A stretch of DNA of 64,000 bases from Adiantum capillus-veneris (GCA_014529385.2 CM043955.1:142650140-142714139); one strand, 5' to 3'. Positions 11,358-22,506 are shown, counted from the stretch's first letter. Program-made: numbers and translations. The notes: generated by a model from the sequence alone, not told the origin.

Positions 11358-11690
11358 CATTACACACATGCCACATCATGAAAATGCAAATTAGATAGAT
11401 TAAATAAACAATTTGTATGGATGTAAGATAATGGTTACAGGAAGAGCATAGCTCGTTTCATAACCTCTCGACCACCCTCAAGCTATCTCAATCTCAATCT
11501 TGTGCACAATCTCAATCTCAATTGCATTACACACATGCCACATCATGACAATGCAAATTAGATAGATTAAATAAACAATTTGTATGGATGTAAGATAATG
11601 GTTACAGGAAGAGCATAGCTCGTTTCATAACCTCTCGACCACCCTCAAGCTATCTCAATCTCAATCTTGTGCACAATCTTAATCTCAATC
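11358..11690. repeat. 167-bp tandem duplication containing (CTCAAT)n
   Basis: The unit beginning 'cattacacacatgccacatc' at 11358 recurs at 11525 with only a few changes across the whole unit. Each copy ends in a 'tctcaatctcaatctt' tract, and more CTCAAT-type units follow to about 11720. Confidence 0.93.
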
Positions 11691-12219
11691 TCAATCACAC
11701 TCTCAATCTCAATCTTTGGATGACAACTGCGATCACAATTTGGGAAAGCAAGACAATCACAATCTCAATCTCCTAATGCCTTACACAGATCCTGTTTCAC
11801 TATGTTAAGTAGATATCACATTGGTTTCTTCAACATTTACAAAATAGCCAAAACAACATACTCATGCATTCAATTCAACATTGTATATAAACCTCGTAGG
11901 CAAGTTGTCTGTGGAGTCAGATCGGAATTTTGGAATCTGCCAAAAACCTAGCTTTTCTACTGGGGACCCCCTTGGCCCCTGCCAACTGGTCAATTGATAT
12001 GATAATCAACTTAGAAAACATAATTTTGTACAATCATAAAAGAGTACAATCACTTCTTGGTTGGCTCAAACAAAAGAGATATTACCTGTGTATACCTATT
12101 TGTAAGCTAAGATGTTGCTGCTTGTAGGCTATCTTGTTGCTATTGGCAATTTGTTTTTGTCATAAATTTTTCATACAAACTCCGAACATAGACTTCCAGG
12201 TTCTCAAAATGAGGTAAAC

Positions 12220-15200
12220 ATGTTTGGTCTACAAGACAACATGGGTAGAATTGCAAAAAACCCCTTCGTTTTTTCCTTCACACTTGTTGATGTACTTGGG
12301 ATCAAGAAGAATCTCTTGTCTGTATCCGCACTTGCTAGACTTGGACTTGTAGTCAAATTTGTGGATGACAGATGTACAGTTCATGATCTCAGTTTTGTGA
12401 TGAAATTGTTGCATCTGGGCTTTTGTGCTGTATAAGCTCACTTTGTATGACAAGTGTGGACAAAATTTTGCAAATGTTGTTGCAGATTCAAGGGCTATTT
12501 CAGATGCAAAACTTTGGCATGCACGTTTTGGTCATCTAAATTTTTCCAGTTTGCTGCGTTTGCAGAAATCTGATATGGTTGCTTCTTTGCCGCCTCTTGA
12601 AGCACCTGTCAAACATGTTTGTGAAGGCTGTATTTTGGGTAAGATGCAACGTTCTAAGTTTCCAAAGGATGGTTCAGTTCGGGCCACATGCAGGTTGCAG
12701 CTTCTGCATATTGATGTTTGTGGACCCATGAAAACTCCGTCCTTGGGCAATTACCTTTACTTCGTGACTTTCATTGATGATTACTCCAGGCATGCATGGA
12801 TATTTTCGCTTAAAGCAAAGTCCGAAGTTTTTATGTGCTTCAAACAATTTCTGGCTATGGCTGAAATGTCTCGGAATGTACTATGGGCACCCTCCATTCT
12901 GATCGTGGAGGGGAGTATATGTCTCATGAATTTAATTCATTTATACAATGTACAGTGCCTTATACACCTCAGCAAAATGGTGTTGCTAAGAGGAAAAACA
13001 AGTCACTGACGGAAATGGCACGATGTATGGTCAAAAGTCAAGCTTTGCCGCATTCTTTTTGGCTTGAGGCCATCATGTGTGCCACTTATGTACTAAACAA
13101 GTGTCCTACAAATGCTTTGCAGTCTATTACTCCATATGAAGCATGGCATGATAGAAAGCCTTCTATTCAGCACATGCGTGTTGTTGGCTGTTTGGCATAT
13201 GCTTTGGTGCCACAAACACAGCGCAGAAAATTGGATGATAAGGCTGTCAAATGTATTTTTGTCGGTTATAGTGCTGAAAGCAAAGGTTTCAGGCTGTATC
13301 ATCCACAAACAAAACGTATTCTGGTTTCACGGGATGTAGTGTTTGTGGAAGATTCTGTTCATCCATTGCTGTCATGTACTAGAGATAGTAATGTAAGCTC
13401 ATAGGACATTTATAACATTTTGTTGCCTCTTTTCAGTAGTGAAAATATGAATGTAAGTTCCAATGAGGCAAATGTACAGCCTATGGGGGTTTCTGAAAAA
13501 GTTACAGATCAACCTATTACTGATGCAGATGTACATGATGTACTTGATGAGGAAAGGGCTGAAAATGAGCAGGCTAGAGGTATGCCAAAATGGCTAGTGC
13601 ACACTTTGCGTGACAGTAAATTGGATGCACCTTTGTCTAGTCATACTCGTTCAGGCTCTCGCCATGCATCTTATGCATCAGATTTTTATGCTTTGGCTGT
13701 GTCTAGCTTACATGATGTTGAGGAGCCTCTGTCTTTTAATGAAGCACATAATTCAGAAAATTGGATGGCTACCATGCAATCAGAATATGATGCACTTATA
13801 GAAAATGACACATGGACTTTATGTGATTTGCCTCCTGGCAAAAAGGCCATTGGTACGAAGTGGGTTTACAAGTTGAAACGCAAGCCGGATGGTGAGATCG
13901 ATCGCCATAAGGCTCGACTTGTTGCAAAGGGTTATGCACAACAAAAAGGCATAGATTATGAAGATACTTTTGCTCCCACTTGTCGTATAACTACTGTGCA
14001 TTTTCTATGTCCATGGGCAACCCATTTTGGTTGGGATATACATCAATCAGACATTGTTACTGCTTTCTTGAATGGTGACATATTTGAGGAAGTTTATGTA
14101 ACACAGCCTCACAATTTTGTCATAAAAGGACAAGAGGACAAAGTGTGAAGATGTAAGAAGGCTTTGTATGGGTTGAAGCAATCTCCTCGTGCTTGGTATG
14201 AGAAAGCTGACACTCATTTGGTTAAACGAGGCTTTCATAACAGTCCATTAACAGAAAGCACATTGTATGTAAAGCGTGAGGGTGATGTACTTCTCATTGT
14301 GGTTATTTATGTCGATGATTTGCTGATCACTGGACAAAATGAGAGAGATATTGCTCAATTTAAGGCTGATTTGAATGCTACTTTCAAGATGAAAGATTTG
14401 GGGTTGTTGCATCATTACTTGGGTATACAGTTTAAGTAGTGTGATGGTGGTATTGCCTTGTATCAGAAAAGTTACATAGAGACATTGCTATGTAAGTTTG
14501 GACTTGAGGATTGCAAACCTATTGCCACTCCCATGGAAACAGGTTTGAAGTTGAGTCTACATGATGCTGGCGATCCTACTGATGTCACTCTTTACCAAAC
14601 TGCTATTGGCTGCCTCATTTATGTATGCAACACGAGGCCAGATATTCAGTTTGCAGTCTCACAGGTCAACAGATTTATGCATAGCCCAAGGTCTAAGCAT
14701 TGGCAGGTTGTCAAGAGGATTTTTCGCTACCTTAGTGGCACTTTACATCTTGGCTTGTTTTATCCCAAGGGGGGATCATTGCCGCCAGACTTACATGATT
14801 TTTCGGACTCAGATTGGGCTGGTTGTTTTGACACGTGAGTGTCCACAAGTGGTTTTTGTTTCATGCTTGGCAGCTCATGTATATCATGGTTGAGCAAGAA
14901 GCAACCTACTGTGGCCACTTCGAGTTGTGAGGCTGAGTACAGGGCTGTCTTCACAGCTACAGTTGAGTGTGTATGCCTCAGACGCCTTATGACTGATTTA
15001 GGTATTGGACATGACACTGCCAACACTATCTACACTGACAGTCAGAGCGCATTCACAGTTGCGAGGAACCCAGCTTTTCATGCTCTCACAAAGCACATTG
15101 AGGTGCATTACCACTATGTCAGGGAGAGGCTCTCAGGAGGAGAGATCAGCTTGGCTTATGTGCCAACACAGGACAACCTTGCAGATCTTTTCACAAAGGC

Positions 15201-15264
15201 ATTGTCTCGTGAGAAGCTTGAAGGTTTCCGCAAAGCTTTGGGCTTACTCCCCTGTGTGGACTGA
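12220..15264 (+). pseudogene. Ty1/copia pol: integrase, reverse transcriptase, RNase H
   Basis: Domains in order: GAG-pre-integrase at about 12480-12650 ('LWHARFGHLNFSSLLRLQ', 'CEGCILGKM'), integrase to 13330 ('LLHIDVCGPMKTPSLGNY', 'TLHSDRGGEYMSHEF', 'VPYTPQQNGVAKRKN'), RT from about 13740 ('WVYKLKRKPDGEIDRHKARL', 'SDIVTAFLNGD', 'YGLKQSPRAWYEK', 'YVDDLLITGQ'), and RNase H ending GLLPCVD ('SCEAEYRA', 'YTDSQSAF'). The integrase Glu is replaced by Lys (VAKRKN where the family has VAERKN). Breaks: a frame change between about 12420 and 12440, another near 12880, and in-frame stops at 13402 (TAG), 14146 (TGA), 14437 (TAG) and 14836 (TGA). The RT core YVDD is intact, so decay is moderate. Confidence 0.93.
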
Positions 15265-15339
15265 TCATGTCCTCAGGGCATGGCACTTCCCTTTACTCAT
15301 GTGCCAGCTCTCGTTCACCGCATCACTCCAGGGGGGAGT

Positions 15340-15566
15340 TGTTACCATATACATGTGGTAGTGATGTGTGAGAACACACTAGGACCACCGGTGCATTTTT
15401 TCCCTCTTTAGGAGGTTTTTTCCCCCGAGCATTGTATATACGCCCATCACTCTAGGGCTATCTATCTTTCCATTGCACACTAAGTAACACACTCTCTATT
15501 GTGTGCCTTGAGCTTCCTTCGTCTTATCCAAGCTGTGTATGTCTCTCTGCAGCCCTAATTCCAACA
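15340..15566 (+). repeat. 3' LTR of the copia element (about 227 bp)
   Basis: It begins TGTTACCATATACATG immediately after the purine tract and ends ...TTCCAACA, so the ends are the expected TGTT...AACA inverted pair. A TATA-like 'tgtatata' lies inside at about 15434. The right boundary is inferred from the terminal pattern only, since no second copy is available. Confidence 0.65.
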
Positions 15567-15926
15567 GAAACAATTGAAGGGACAACAAAGTTATTTTACA
15601 AAGACCCTTTCCAACTGGCGCTCATCCAACCAAAGAATCTGACGACCTCGGTGTTGCAACAACTTTGCACAATGAACCCTATGGCCTTCCACATGCCAAA
15701 AATATAGCTTCATATGTGTATATATATATCTCCATATCCCTTGGTAAGTAATCATTACCATATAAGAATTTTGTCTATGCATATTTATGTTTGTGTGTGT
15801 ATATATACATTCCATTAAAGAGGTAGCTTACAGGAGGAATCGAGGGAGGGAGGGTATGGCCATTTGGAAATCCTATTCACTAACAGAGATCCCAAAGATC
15901 TACCGGATAAGTGTTGAACTCAAAAC

Positions 15927-16037
<111 letters not shown>

Positions 16038-17936
16038 GGGGAGTGGCGGAGAGAAGAAGAGAGTTTTTATTGTCATAAGAACAACCCACTCGCTCAGTCT
16101 TGATCTCAAGATTTAACAAGAAAGAGAGGGAGAATTTCTATCTCTGTAGAGTGATTACAGGAATAAAGGTACACCCTCCTTGCTTTTGCACGTACACACA
16201 CATACACACTCACACTCACACACTTTTATAGATATGTGTATGTGTGTGAGCCAATGGCCATGTTTTCCTTGGCCGCAGCAACGCGCTGGTCACACACTAG
16301 TTTAAATCGTACTGAACGAAAGATATGACCTATTACATTCTTTTCGACTTTAAGATTTTCATAAATAAGTCCTATTACACAATTGATGAGCAAAAAGGGC
16401 TAAGATATGGTTATGTGAGAGAGGTGGGACAACACAAACCCTAAAATGTAATGCCTTCACTTGGGTTTGGTTGCGGCAAATGGTTACTAAGATTATATAC
16501 AGGTGATGTTCCTCACCAATTTGAACAAAATGAATGCAACATTGGAATGTGGGTATTCCACGTGTAAGGTTGAGTTTTGTTTGGGTCTTTGCCATTCATT
16601 TTTTTGGTTGCCTCTTATTCAAGGACTATAATTGAAATGGCAATTACGATTGGATATAAAAGAATTTATTGTGCAATTTAAGTATAGTGGTGGGTAACGG
16701 TTTTTCTTTTTGAGAGATATATGGTTTTGCTTTGCTTTTATTTTACTAATAGCTTTTGGATAGCTTGTCTTCTTTTTTTGCACCTTTAACTCACCATATG
16801 TGGATTCGCTATTGTGGAAAAAATCTGCATAGGACCGTTGGAGGCAGTGCCATTGTACCAAAACGATCACAAATAATTGTTGCAAATATACCCACTTGAT
16901 TCAAACCAATTGATGTATGCAATGAGAAGTGATATGTTTACTTTTGATGCTTTCTTTCATTTTATAATAGACTCGGAGTATTGTGAGGTGTGGACTATCT
17001 TTAATTTCTTTCTGCACCCGCATGTAGCCACTCCATCGGAGATAGAGGGAGTTTCACTTGTGTAGCTAAAAAATATGGAGTAGAAGCCCATTAACTAGAA
17101 CCATTTGCAATCATGGAGCTATTAATGCACAAAAAGACAGGTAGCAATTGTTGACGAAGATTATAAATACAACGCATTTGGCATCTACAAGAAATCCGTA
17201 GGGGAAAATTAAAGAAAACTCCTTCAAGGACATTGAATTGGAGCGACCAAGGTCCTCTCTAGCATCAAAGGGTCCCTTCTTCTTCTTCTCTCCCCCAACC
17301 ACAAACCAAACGGCCCTAGAGGACGGGCGCCTTATTTGTTAAATTCAAAACAACGCATTGCTATTTATTACAATGTGCACAACAATGGCACATTTAAAAA
17401 TAACAATTCTAATTTGGTGTAAATATTGATGGTTATATAAACCTATGCCATGGAGCCTAACCAATGCGTCGAGCTTTAATTGTTCCTTTGAAGGGTGGTA
17501 AAAAAAAATTATACGCATTGTAGATTTGATGCAACGCAGGCTATAAAAAATTTGTGCATTTGCAAATGTAGAAGGTCTAAAAGTTAAGTGCGCTTGTTTA
17601 TTGTCGATACGTGTTTATGTCAACACAACCTCCCTTAAAAGCTACATCTCACCTAAATGACAACTTTTACCACCAAATTGGAAGGCGACGGTGGACCTTG
17701 TATGAAGAGAGGGGCGTCACTTGGCTTGGCTTCTAGCATAAGCAAGTGGTTGCCCTTTCTGATAGGATATCACCTGAGTTCTTTCACAGTTTCACCTCAT
17801 CACATGTGCTATAAATATTTTTGAAGGGTTGAAAGCATCTTCGTCATAAGATTTAAATAACAAGCAATTGCTTCTCTTTAAAATTTAAGAGATGAGATAT
17901 GAAGATTTAACCCTCAAGTAATAATAGCAGTGTTCG

Positions 17937-18090
17937 GGATTTGACAGCCATCCACCAATCCAAGGGCCGTGAAAATGTCACCTGACACGCAAGGACGCAC
18001 CAAGGATGTGTTTGGATTTGACGGCCATCCACCAATCCAAGGGCCATGAAAATGTCACCTGACACGCAAGGAAGCACCAAGGATGTCTGT
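17937..18090. repeat. 77-bp tandem duplication
   Basis: The unit 'ggatttgacagccatccac...' at 17937 recurs at 18014, nearly identical, including 'gaaaatgtcacctgacacg'. Confidence 0.93.
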
Positions 18091-18434
18091 GGCATGGCAA
18101 TGTTAGAAAATGGTCGTACATAGGGACACTACGAGTGGGCATTCATCCAAAACAAATTTAGTATTGCATAAAAGTAATATCCCATAACCAAGTTACAACC
18201 TTAGTGTACATTGGCAAACGCCCATTGCTCGATGTCTACATGTGCAATCTTCTCATTTGCTCCATCTAGTTATCTATATACTTTAATGCATACATAGAAC
18301 GATGGATTCTAACACTAAAGTACGTTGCTAAGAATGTAACTTCGCATTCAACTCTGTCCCTGAGAAGGGATTGCCGGTGGCAAAGTTTCGATAAACGGCC
18401 TTACTTGCACAAGAAGTTTTGGGTAGATTCTCAC

Positions 18435-18543
18435 AATAATTCTCACATTGTGGCCGGGCCGGTGGTCCCCTGCCCCCAATCTTACCTAGCTAGGTATGCG
18501 GTGCCTCCCGAGCGGAAGCTCATGATGTTATGCATTGTATGAA
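18435..18543. mobile_element. Partial copy of the foldback element found in the FLA intron
   Basis: It shares with 19738-19943 the left block 'attctcacaataattc', then the loop side 'ggtcccctgcccccaatc', the palindrome 'cctagctagg', 'tatgcgg', 'gaagctcatg', and the right block 'cattgtatgaaaaa'. The left hairpin arm is missing, so this copy cannot form the long stem. It lies about 450 bp upstream of the FLA TATA box. Confidence 0.75.
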
Positions 18544-18966
18544 AAAGACTCCATTTTCCTACGTGAGAAAACTTCTAAACCTTCTTGTGAATTGTAAATG
18601 CTCTTCCTTCTAAAAGGTGCTTCTAAAGACGTTGTGGGCGCCAAAAAATAGAATTTGTGGCATTGCTATCAGAGAAGAAGAATTTGGCCCATAAAAAACT
18701 AATCCATTAGTGAAGATAAAGATGAAAATCTTGTAAGGAGCACATTATACTAATCAAGGGAAGAGATTGCAAAAAGGAATAATCGGAGATTAGTACAAAA
18801 AAAAGAGGTTCTTCTTTATGAGTGAAATGATATTCTAGCTGTATGAAGCAAAAGGTACATTTGTTTTTGTAGGTGATGAGAAGAGCTGGGCTCATGGGCT
18901 GTCTCGGTCTGTAGGCTTTTGCTGTCTGTCCAGCTGAGACGTTAGCTTTAGGGGTCCCGCGCGTGG

Positions 18967-19000
18967 CCAATCTCTTGCATGTGAAGGCAAGCGTGTATAA
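18967..19000 (+). promoter_or_regulatory. Probable FLA core promoter: CCAAT box and TATA box
   Basis: CCAAT occurs at 18967-18971 and TATAA at 18996-19000 (gtgtataagagc). Transcription would start near 19025-19035, at the start of the CT tract, giving a 5' untranslated region of about 130 bases before the ATG at 19163. Position and spacing fit a plant core promoter; no transcript evidence is available. Confidence 0.5.
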
Positions 19001-19034
19001 GAGCTTGCATTGCAAGAGCGGGGAGAGTCTGTGA

Positions 19035-19043
19035 TCTCTCTCT

Positions 19044-19079
<36 letters not shown>
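19035..19079. repeat. (CT)n tract in the FLA 5' untranslated region
   Basis: About 20 CT units between the inferred start site and the start codon. CT/GA tracts in 5' leaders are common in plants and can bind GAGA-type factors; any role here is inference. Confidence 0.85.
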
Positions 19080-19081
<2 letters not shown>

Positions 19082-19162
19082 AGATCCATCAGCTAGATCT
19101 ACTTTGCTCATTATTGGAAGAAGAGTGGATTCATCAAGCTAAGATTAGCTGCAGTTCTAGCT

Positions 19163-20445
19163 ATGGAGCTCCAACATGCTGCCAAATTTAGAGGCAAAGC
19201 TTCACACTGCATGAGGCTGTGCATGCAATTAGTGGTGGTGATGGTGGCTTGCAGGAGAGCGGAAGCGCAGGCGCCGGCGCCGACAGCCGTACCAGCACCC
19301 CCATCGACCGCACCGGCGCCGGCCCCAACGCCTCCTTATGTGAATGTGACCCAGGTGCTGGCGCAGGCAGGGGACTACAGCACGTTTGTGAGCTTGATGA
19401 TAGAGACGAAGGTGGATGAGGTTTTTCAGAGGAATGCCAATCAGACAGAGATCGGCATCACCATCTTTGCGCCGTCCAATGGGGCCTTTACAACTAAGCT
19501 GGCCTCCTCCTTGTTGAGCAATCTAACCGACTCGCAGAAGGTGAGCCTCGTGGAGTACCACGCGCTCACTAGCTGGGTGTCACTTGGCTCTCTCCAATTG
19601 GCCGACGACAACCAGACTGCCACTCTCGCAACCTACAACAATGGAGGGGGCCAGTATGTTTTTTTCCTACTTCCGCTTTTATTTTCCCCCTTCGTTGTTT
19701 TGTTAATAATCGACCTTGGGTATACCCTCTGGACAAATTCTCACAATAATTCCCACGTTGTGACTTACCTCAACATCATGAGCTTATGTGACAGAGACAC
19801 CGCATACCTAGCTAGGTACGATTGGGGGCAGGGGACCGCACGCCTGGTGGGGGGGCCGGGGTCCCTTGCCCCCAATCGCACCTAGCTAGGTATGCGGAGC
19901 CTCTCGAGTAGAAGCTCATGGTGTTATTCATTGTATGAAAAACACTGGGAAAGACAGCCTCCACATCAAGCCCTGCCCTACACAGATTACTGAATTGAAT
20001 TAAAAGTGTATTTGTGTAACATTTAGATTGCTTTGAAGCCTAAGAATAAACTTTCAAGATTGCTAACCAATGCTTTTCTTTTCTTGTTGAAAGGTACCAA
20101 CTTAACCTTACAAATATTTTTGGGATGGTGCAAGTTGTGAGTGCATGGACAGTGGCAAACCTCACAAGCACACTCTATAGCCAAAGGCCAGTGAGTATCT
20201 TTGGCATTAATCAGGTTTTGCTACCGGAGGACCTTTTCGGATTGCCATCCCCGGCACCGGCTCCTTCTCCTTCATCTGGTGCACCTACACCCACCCCTTT
20301 GGTACCCTCATCTTCATCTTCAACATTGGGGCCATCGGGTAGTGATGGTTCCGCAAATTTCAGCCCTACCCCTATTGCTCCTTCCCTCACTCCTCTTTTT
20401 GTTTGCTTTCTCGTCCTCGTGCTTTTGCCGAACATGCATCTCTAA
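19163..20445 (+). CDS. Fasciclin-like arabinogalactan protein, two exons (19163-19653, 20094-20445)
   Basis: Joining the exons across a GTATGT...AAAG intron (19654-20093, phase 2 inside a Gln codon) gives 280 residues without a stop. Residues 1-35 look like a signal peptide (hydrophobic MQLVVVMVAC, cleavage after A-E-A). Residues 36-58 are a Pro/Ala/Thr arabinogalactan module (QAPAPTAVPAPPSTAPAPAP). Residues about 60-200 are one FAS1 domain, with the H1 motif TIFAPSNGAF at about 99-108 and the YH motif at 132-133. There are several N-glycosylation sequons (NVT, NQT, NLT). A second Pro/Ser-rich module follows, and the C-terminus is hydrophobic (LTPLFVCFLVLVLLP), as expected for GPI anchoring. 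The protein would sit at the outer plasma membrane and cell wall, where FLAs act in wall structure, adhesion and signalling. Many plant FLA genes lack introns; this one carries an intron inside FAS1 that holds a foldback element. The start is the first ATG, directly before the signal peptide. This is the only apparently intact host gene in the window. Confidence 0.93.
19738..19943. mobile_element. Foldback (hairpin) MITE-like element inside the FLA intron
   Basis: The left arm 19800-19836 (cgcatacctagctaggtacg, then attgggggcaggggacc) is nearly perfectly complementary to the right arm 19862-19898, with a G-rich loop of about 25 bases. Outer arms also pair ('aacatcatgagctt' at 19772 and its inverse at 19910). 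A second, partial copy upstream (18435-18543) shares the same outer sequences, so this is a mobile repeat rather than part of the gene. No clear target duplication was found. It makes up nearly half of the 440-base intron. Confidence 0.75.
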
Positions 20446-20770
20446 TTTAAGCCACAAAAACACAAGTTGGGATTTCATTTTTGTAAGTTTTATGTTAGCC
20501 TTGTGCACATATAGGGTGTCCCAGTTTACACGTAGGCCAAGGATTTTTTCGTGATTTTCTTAGCTTCCATTTATCTAACCAACCCCCTCTTTGATGTCAC
20601 CATGGAAAGTGGGTTGGCCTTGTGGCTAAATTCTACATACTATAAAATTGTGAGACCAGACAGCATCTAACTATTCTTGTAATATCCCTAAAAAAAAAAA
20701 CTCAATCTTCAAATGGCTTTTTGTATATCCACATTCAAACTTGATCCATTCCTTGTAAGGTACATTGATC

Positions 20771-20776
20771 AATAAA
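20771..20776 (+). terminator. Candidate FLA polyadenylation signal AATAAA
   Basis: The first canonical AATAAA after the FLA stop, about 325 bases downstream. It overlaps the left copy of the 9-bp target duplication of the MITE at 20781, so cleavage would fall inside the inserted element. Plant poly(A) signals are loose and others may be used. Confidence 0.35.
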
Positions 20777-20780
20777 ACTT

Positions 20781-21198
20781 GGGAAAATTACCAAAATACC
20801 CCTCTAATTTGAGGAAATTCCTATAGTACCCCTCAAATTTCAAAAATTCCCAAAATACCCCTGGTTGTGACAGTAAATTTCTCGAAAAATAATTTTTTTA
20901 AAGGACTTCACTTGTCTATCGTACAAGATACTAAAACTACATTTGAGTTGGTTACGTATGCTTTGGAGATGAATTGCTTCATTATTTTTTGACATAATTG
21001 CCTTTTTGGCGATGGTAATTGGTGACAAATTACATGCTGAGCACTCAAAAACGGATCTCAATTGTCAAAAACGAACGAAGATTAGAAAATCTTGAACAAT
21101 CCAAGCAAAATAGATAAAGGGTATTTTGGGAATTTTTGAAATTTGAGGGGTATTTTGGGAATTTCCTCAAATTAGAGGGGTATTTTGGTAATTTTCCC
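20781..21198. mobile_element. Mutator-type MITE 1 (418 bp) with 9-bp target duplication
   Basis: The ends are long inverted repeats: the left starts gggaaaattaccaaaatacc and the right ends with its inverse, with pairing continuing past 'cctctaatttgaggaaattcc'. The element is flanked by a perfect 9-bp direct repeat, ATAAAACTT, at 20772-20780 and 21199-21207. Long TIRs plus 9-bp duplications are the signature of Mutator-like transposition. The arms contain tandem 'aaattcccaaaatacccctc' type units. No coding capacity. Confidence 0.92.
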
Positions 21199-21220
21199 AT
21201 AAAACTTCCATGGTTCTCCG

Positions 21221-21278
<58 letters not shown>
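21221..21278. repeat. Compound (CT)n(CA)n microsatellite
   Basis: CT units from 21221 pass into CA units to about 21278, just right of MITE 1. Confidence 0.95.
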
Positions 21279-21281
<3 letters not shown>

Positions 21282-21720
21282 AAAGGAGTTGTAAAATGAG
21301 TACAAGTAGTCTTGGCATATGCTTGTGTGAGCTTGTCACTAAGAGGAAGTATATGGCTATGAGGAAAACCAATGTGTAAGAGCATCAAGGTGGCTCTACG
21401 AAGATGTAATCTTTAAACAACTATGGAGGTGCAAATTGTACCAAGTAATGTGCTCACCAAAACAATATTGAAGTGCAACCGAGAAAAGACCTTCGATGCT
21501 CTCCTACTTCCCTACAAGAGTCAACTACTGCATCCCACTGCCTATGCAAAGAGTACACCATAGTATCAAACTTCGAGGAAAGAGTGGCACCTAGAATGTA
21601 TTCAAATGTAATCATTGACCGTAAATATCATTGAAAATGAGAAGATACACCTACCGCTTGTTTAGTGAAGCAAATGCTGCCTGTAGCAACATTGAGCAAA
21701 GAGAAGGTATTAAAAGATAA

Positions 21721-22085
21721 GGGAAAATTACCAAAATACCCCTCTAACTTGTAGAAATTCCCAAAATACCCCTCAAATTTCAACAATTCCCAAAACACCC
21801 CCCATATGTTTTCATAAATTCCCAAAATACCCTTCAGTTTTTCCAAAATTCTCAAAATACCCCTGGTCGTGAGATTAAATTGAACTCTAAAGATTAAAAA
21901 ATATGTAGCTTTTCATAAGAAGACTGATTGTCTATTAATAGAAGATGCTAAAACTAGAACTTGAGTCGGTTATATAGGCTTTCGAGATAATTGATTCATT
22001 ATTTTTTGACATAAGTGCCCTTTTTCGAGAGGTAATTTGTGACAAAAATTTCCACAAATTAGAGGGGTATTTTGGTAATTTTCCC
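21721..22085. mobile_element. Mutator-type MITE 2 (365 bp) with 9-bp target duplication
   Basis: Same terminal sequence as MITE 1 (gggaaaattaccaaaatacc ... inverse at the right end), with more internal 'cccaaaatacccctc' units in the left arm. Flanked by a perfect 9-bp direct repeat, AAAAGATAA, at 21712-21720 and 22086-22094. The interior is alignable by eye to MITE 1 ('aagatgctaaaact', 'gcattattttttgacata'), so both descend from one source. Confidence 0.92.
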
Positions 22086-22506
22086 AAAAGATAAATCGGA
22101 AAATAATCAAGAACTTGGGGTGCTTTTGTGAACACACCACACCTAACGTAAAGGGGCCAATTTTAGGCCATCTAAGCGGGCAAGCAGGCTACGAACAACA
22201 CAATGGACAGAATTGTGTGTGCAGGGGCACAAAATGAAGCCCGTGCTAAACCCTACCAGTAGCTAAAATCTTAGCGCAAGTAGCGACACAAGGCTCACGA
22301 ATGACGCCACAACATTTTTTGTGTGTATCAAAAAATGGCATGAGTAGGGATCCAATGCAAGGGATAAAGCGAGCCATCACGCCAACAAGGATCGAACCCT
22401 TGATCCGACAAACCAGAATTATTTTCAGCTACATTGTCCTACACATCTCTCAAGCATTGGTGTTCCAAAATTGGTTCAAATACATGTTAAAGTGGGGTGG
22501 GGTGGG

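Larger units (their letters stand above)
12220..15566 (+). mobile_element. Ty1/copia retrotransposon, 5'-truncated, with 3' LTR
   Basis: The body runs from the end of the protease / GAG-pre-integrase region through integrase, reverse transcriptase and RNase H, the order that defines Ty1/copia. It is followed by a purine tract (ggggggag, 15331-15338) and a short LTR. Gag, the main part of protease, the primer site and the 5' LTR are not seen upstream; sequence before about 12220 shows no copia coding text. A 5' truncation or deletion is the simplest reading. Confidence 0.88.

Noticed and set aside
19219-19623. Alternative frames within FLA exon 1
   Set aside because: The chosen frame has signal peptide, arabinogalactan modules, FAS1 motifs and a consistent splice to exon 2; the others are by-products of GC-rich codons.
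22380-22440. tRNA-like B box (ggttcgatcc on the minus strand), possible tRNA or SINE
   Set aside because: No cloverleaf arms, no clear A box at the right distance, and no 3' tail; too little to call a tRNA gene or SINE.
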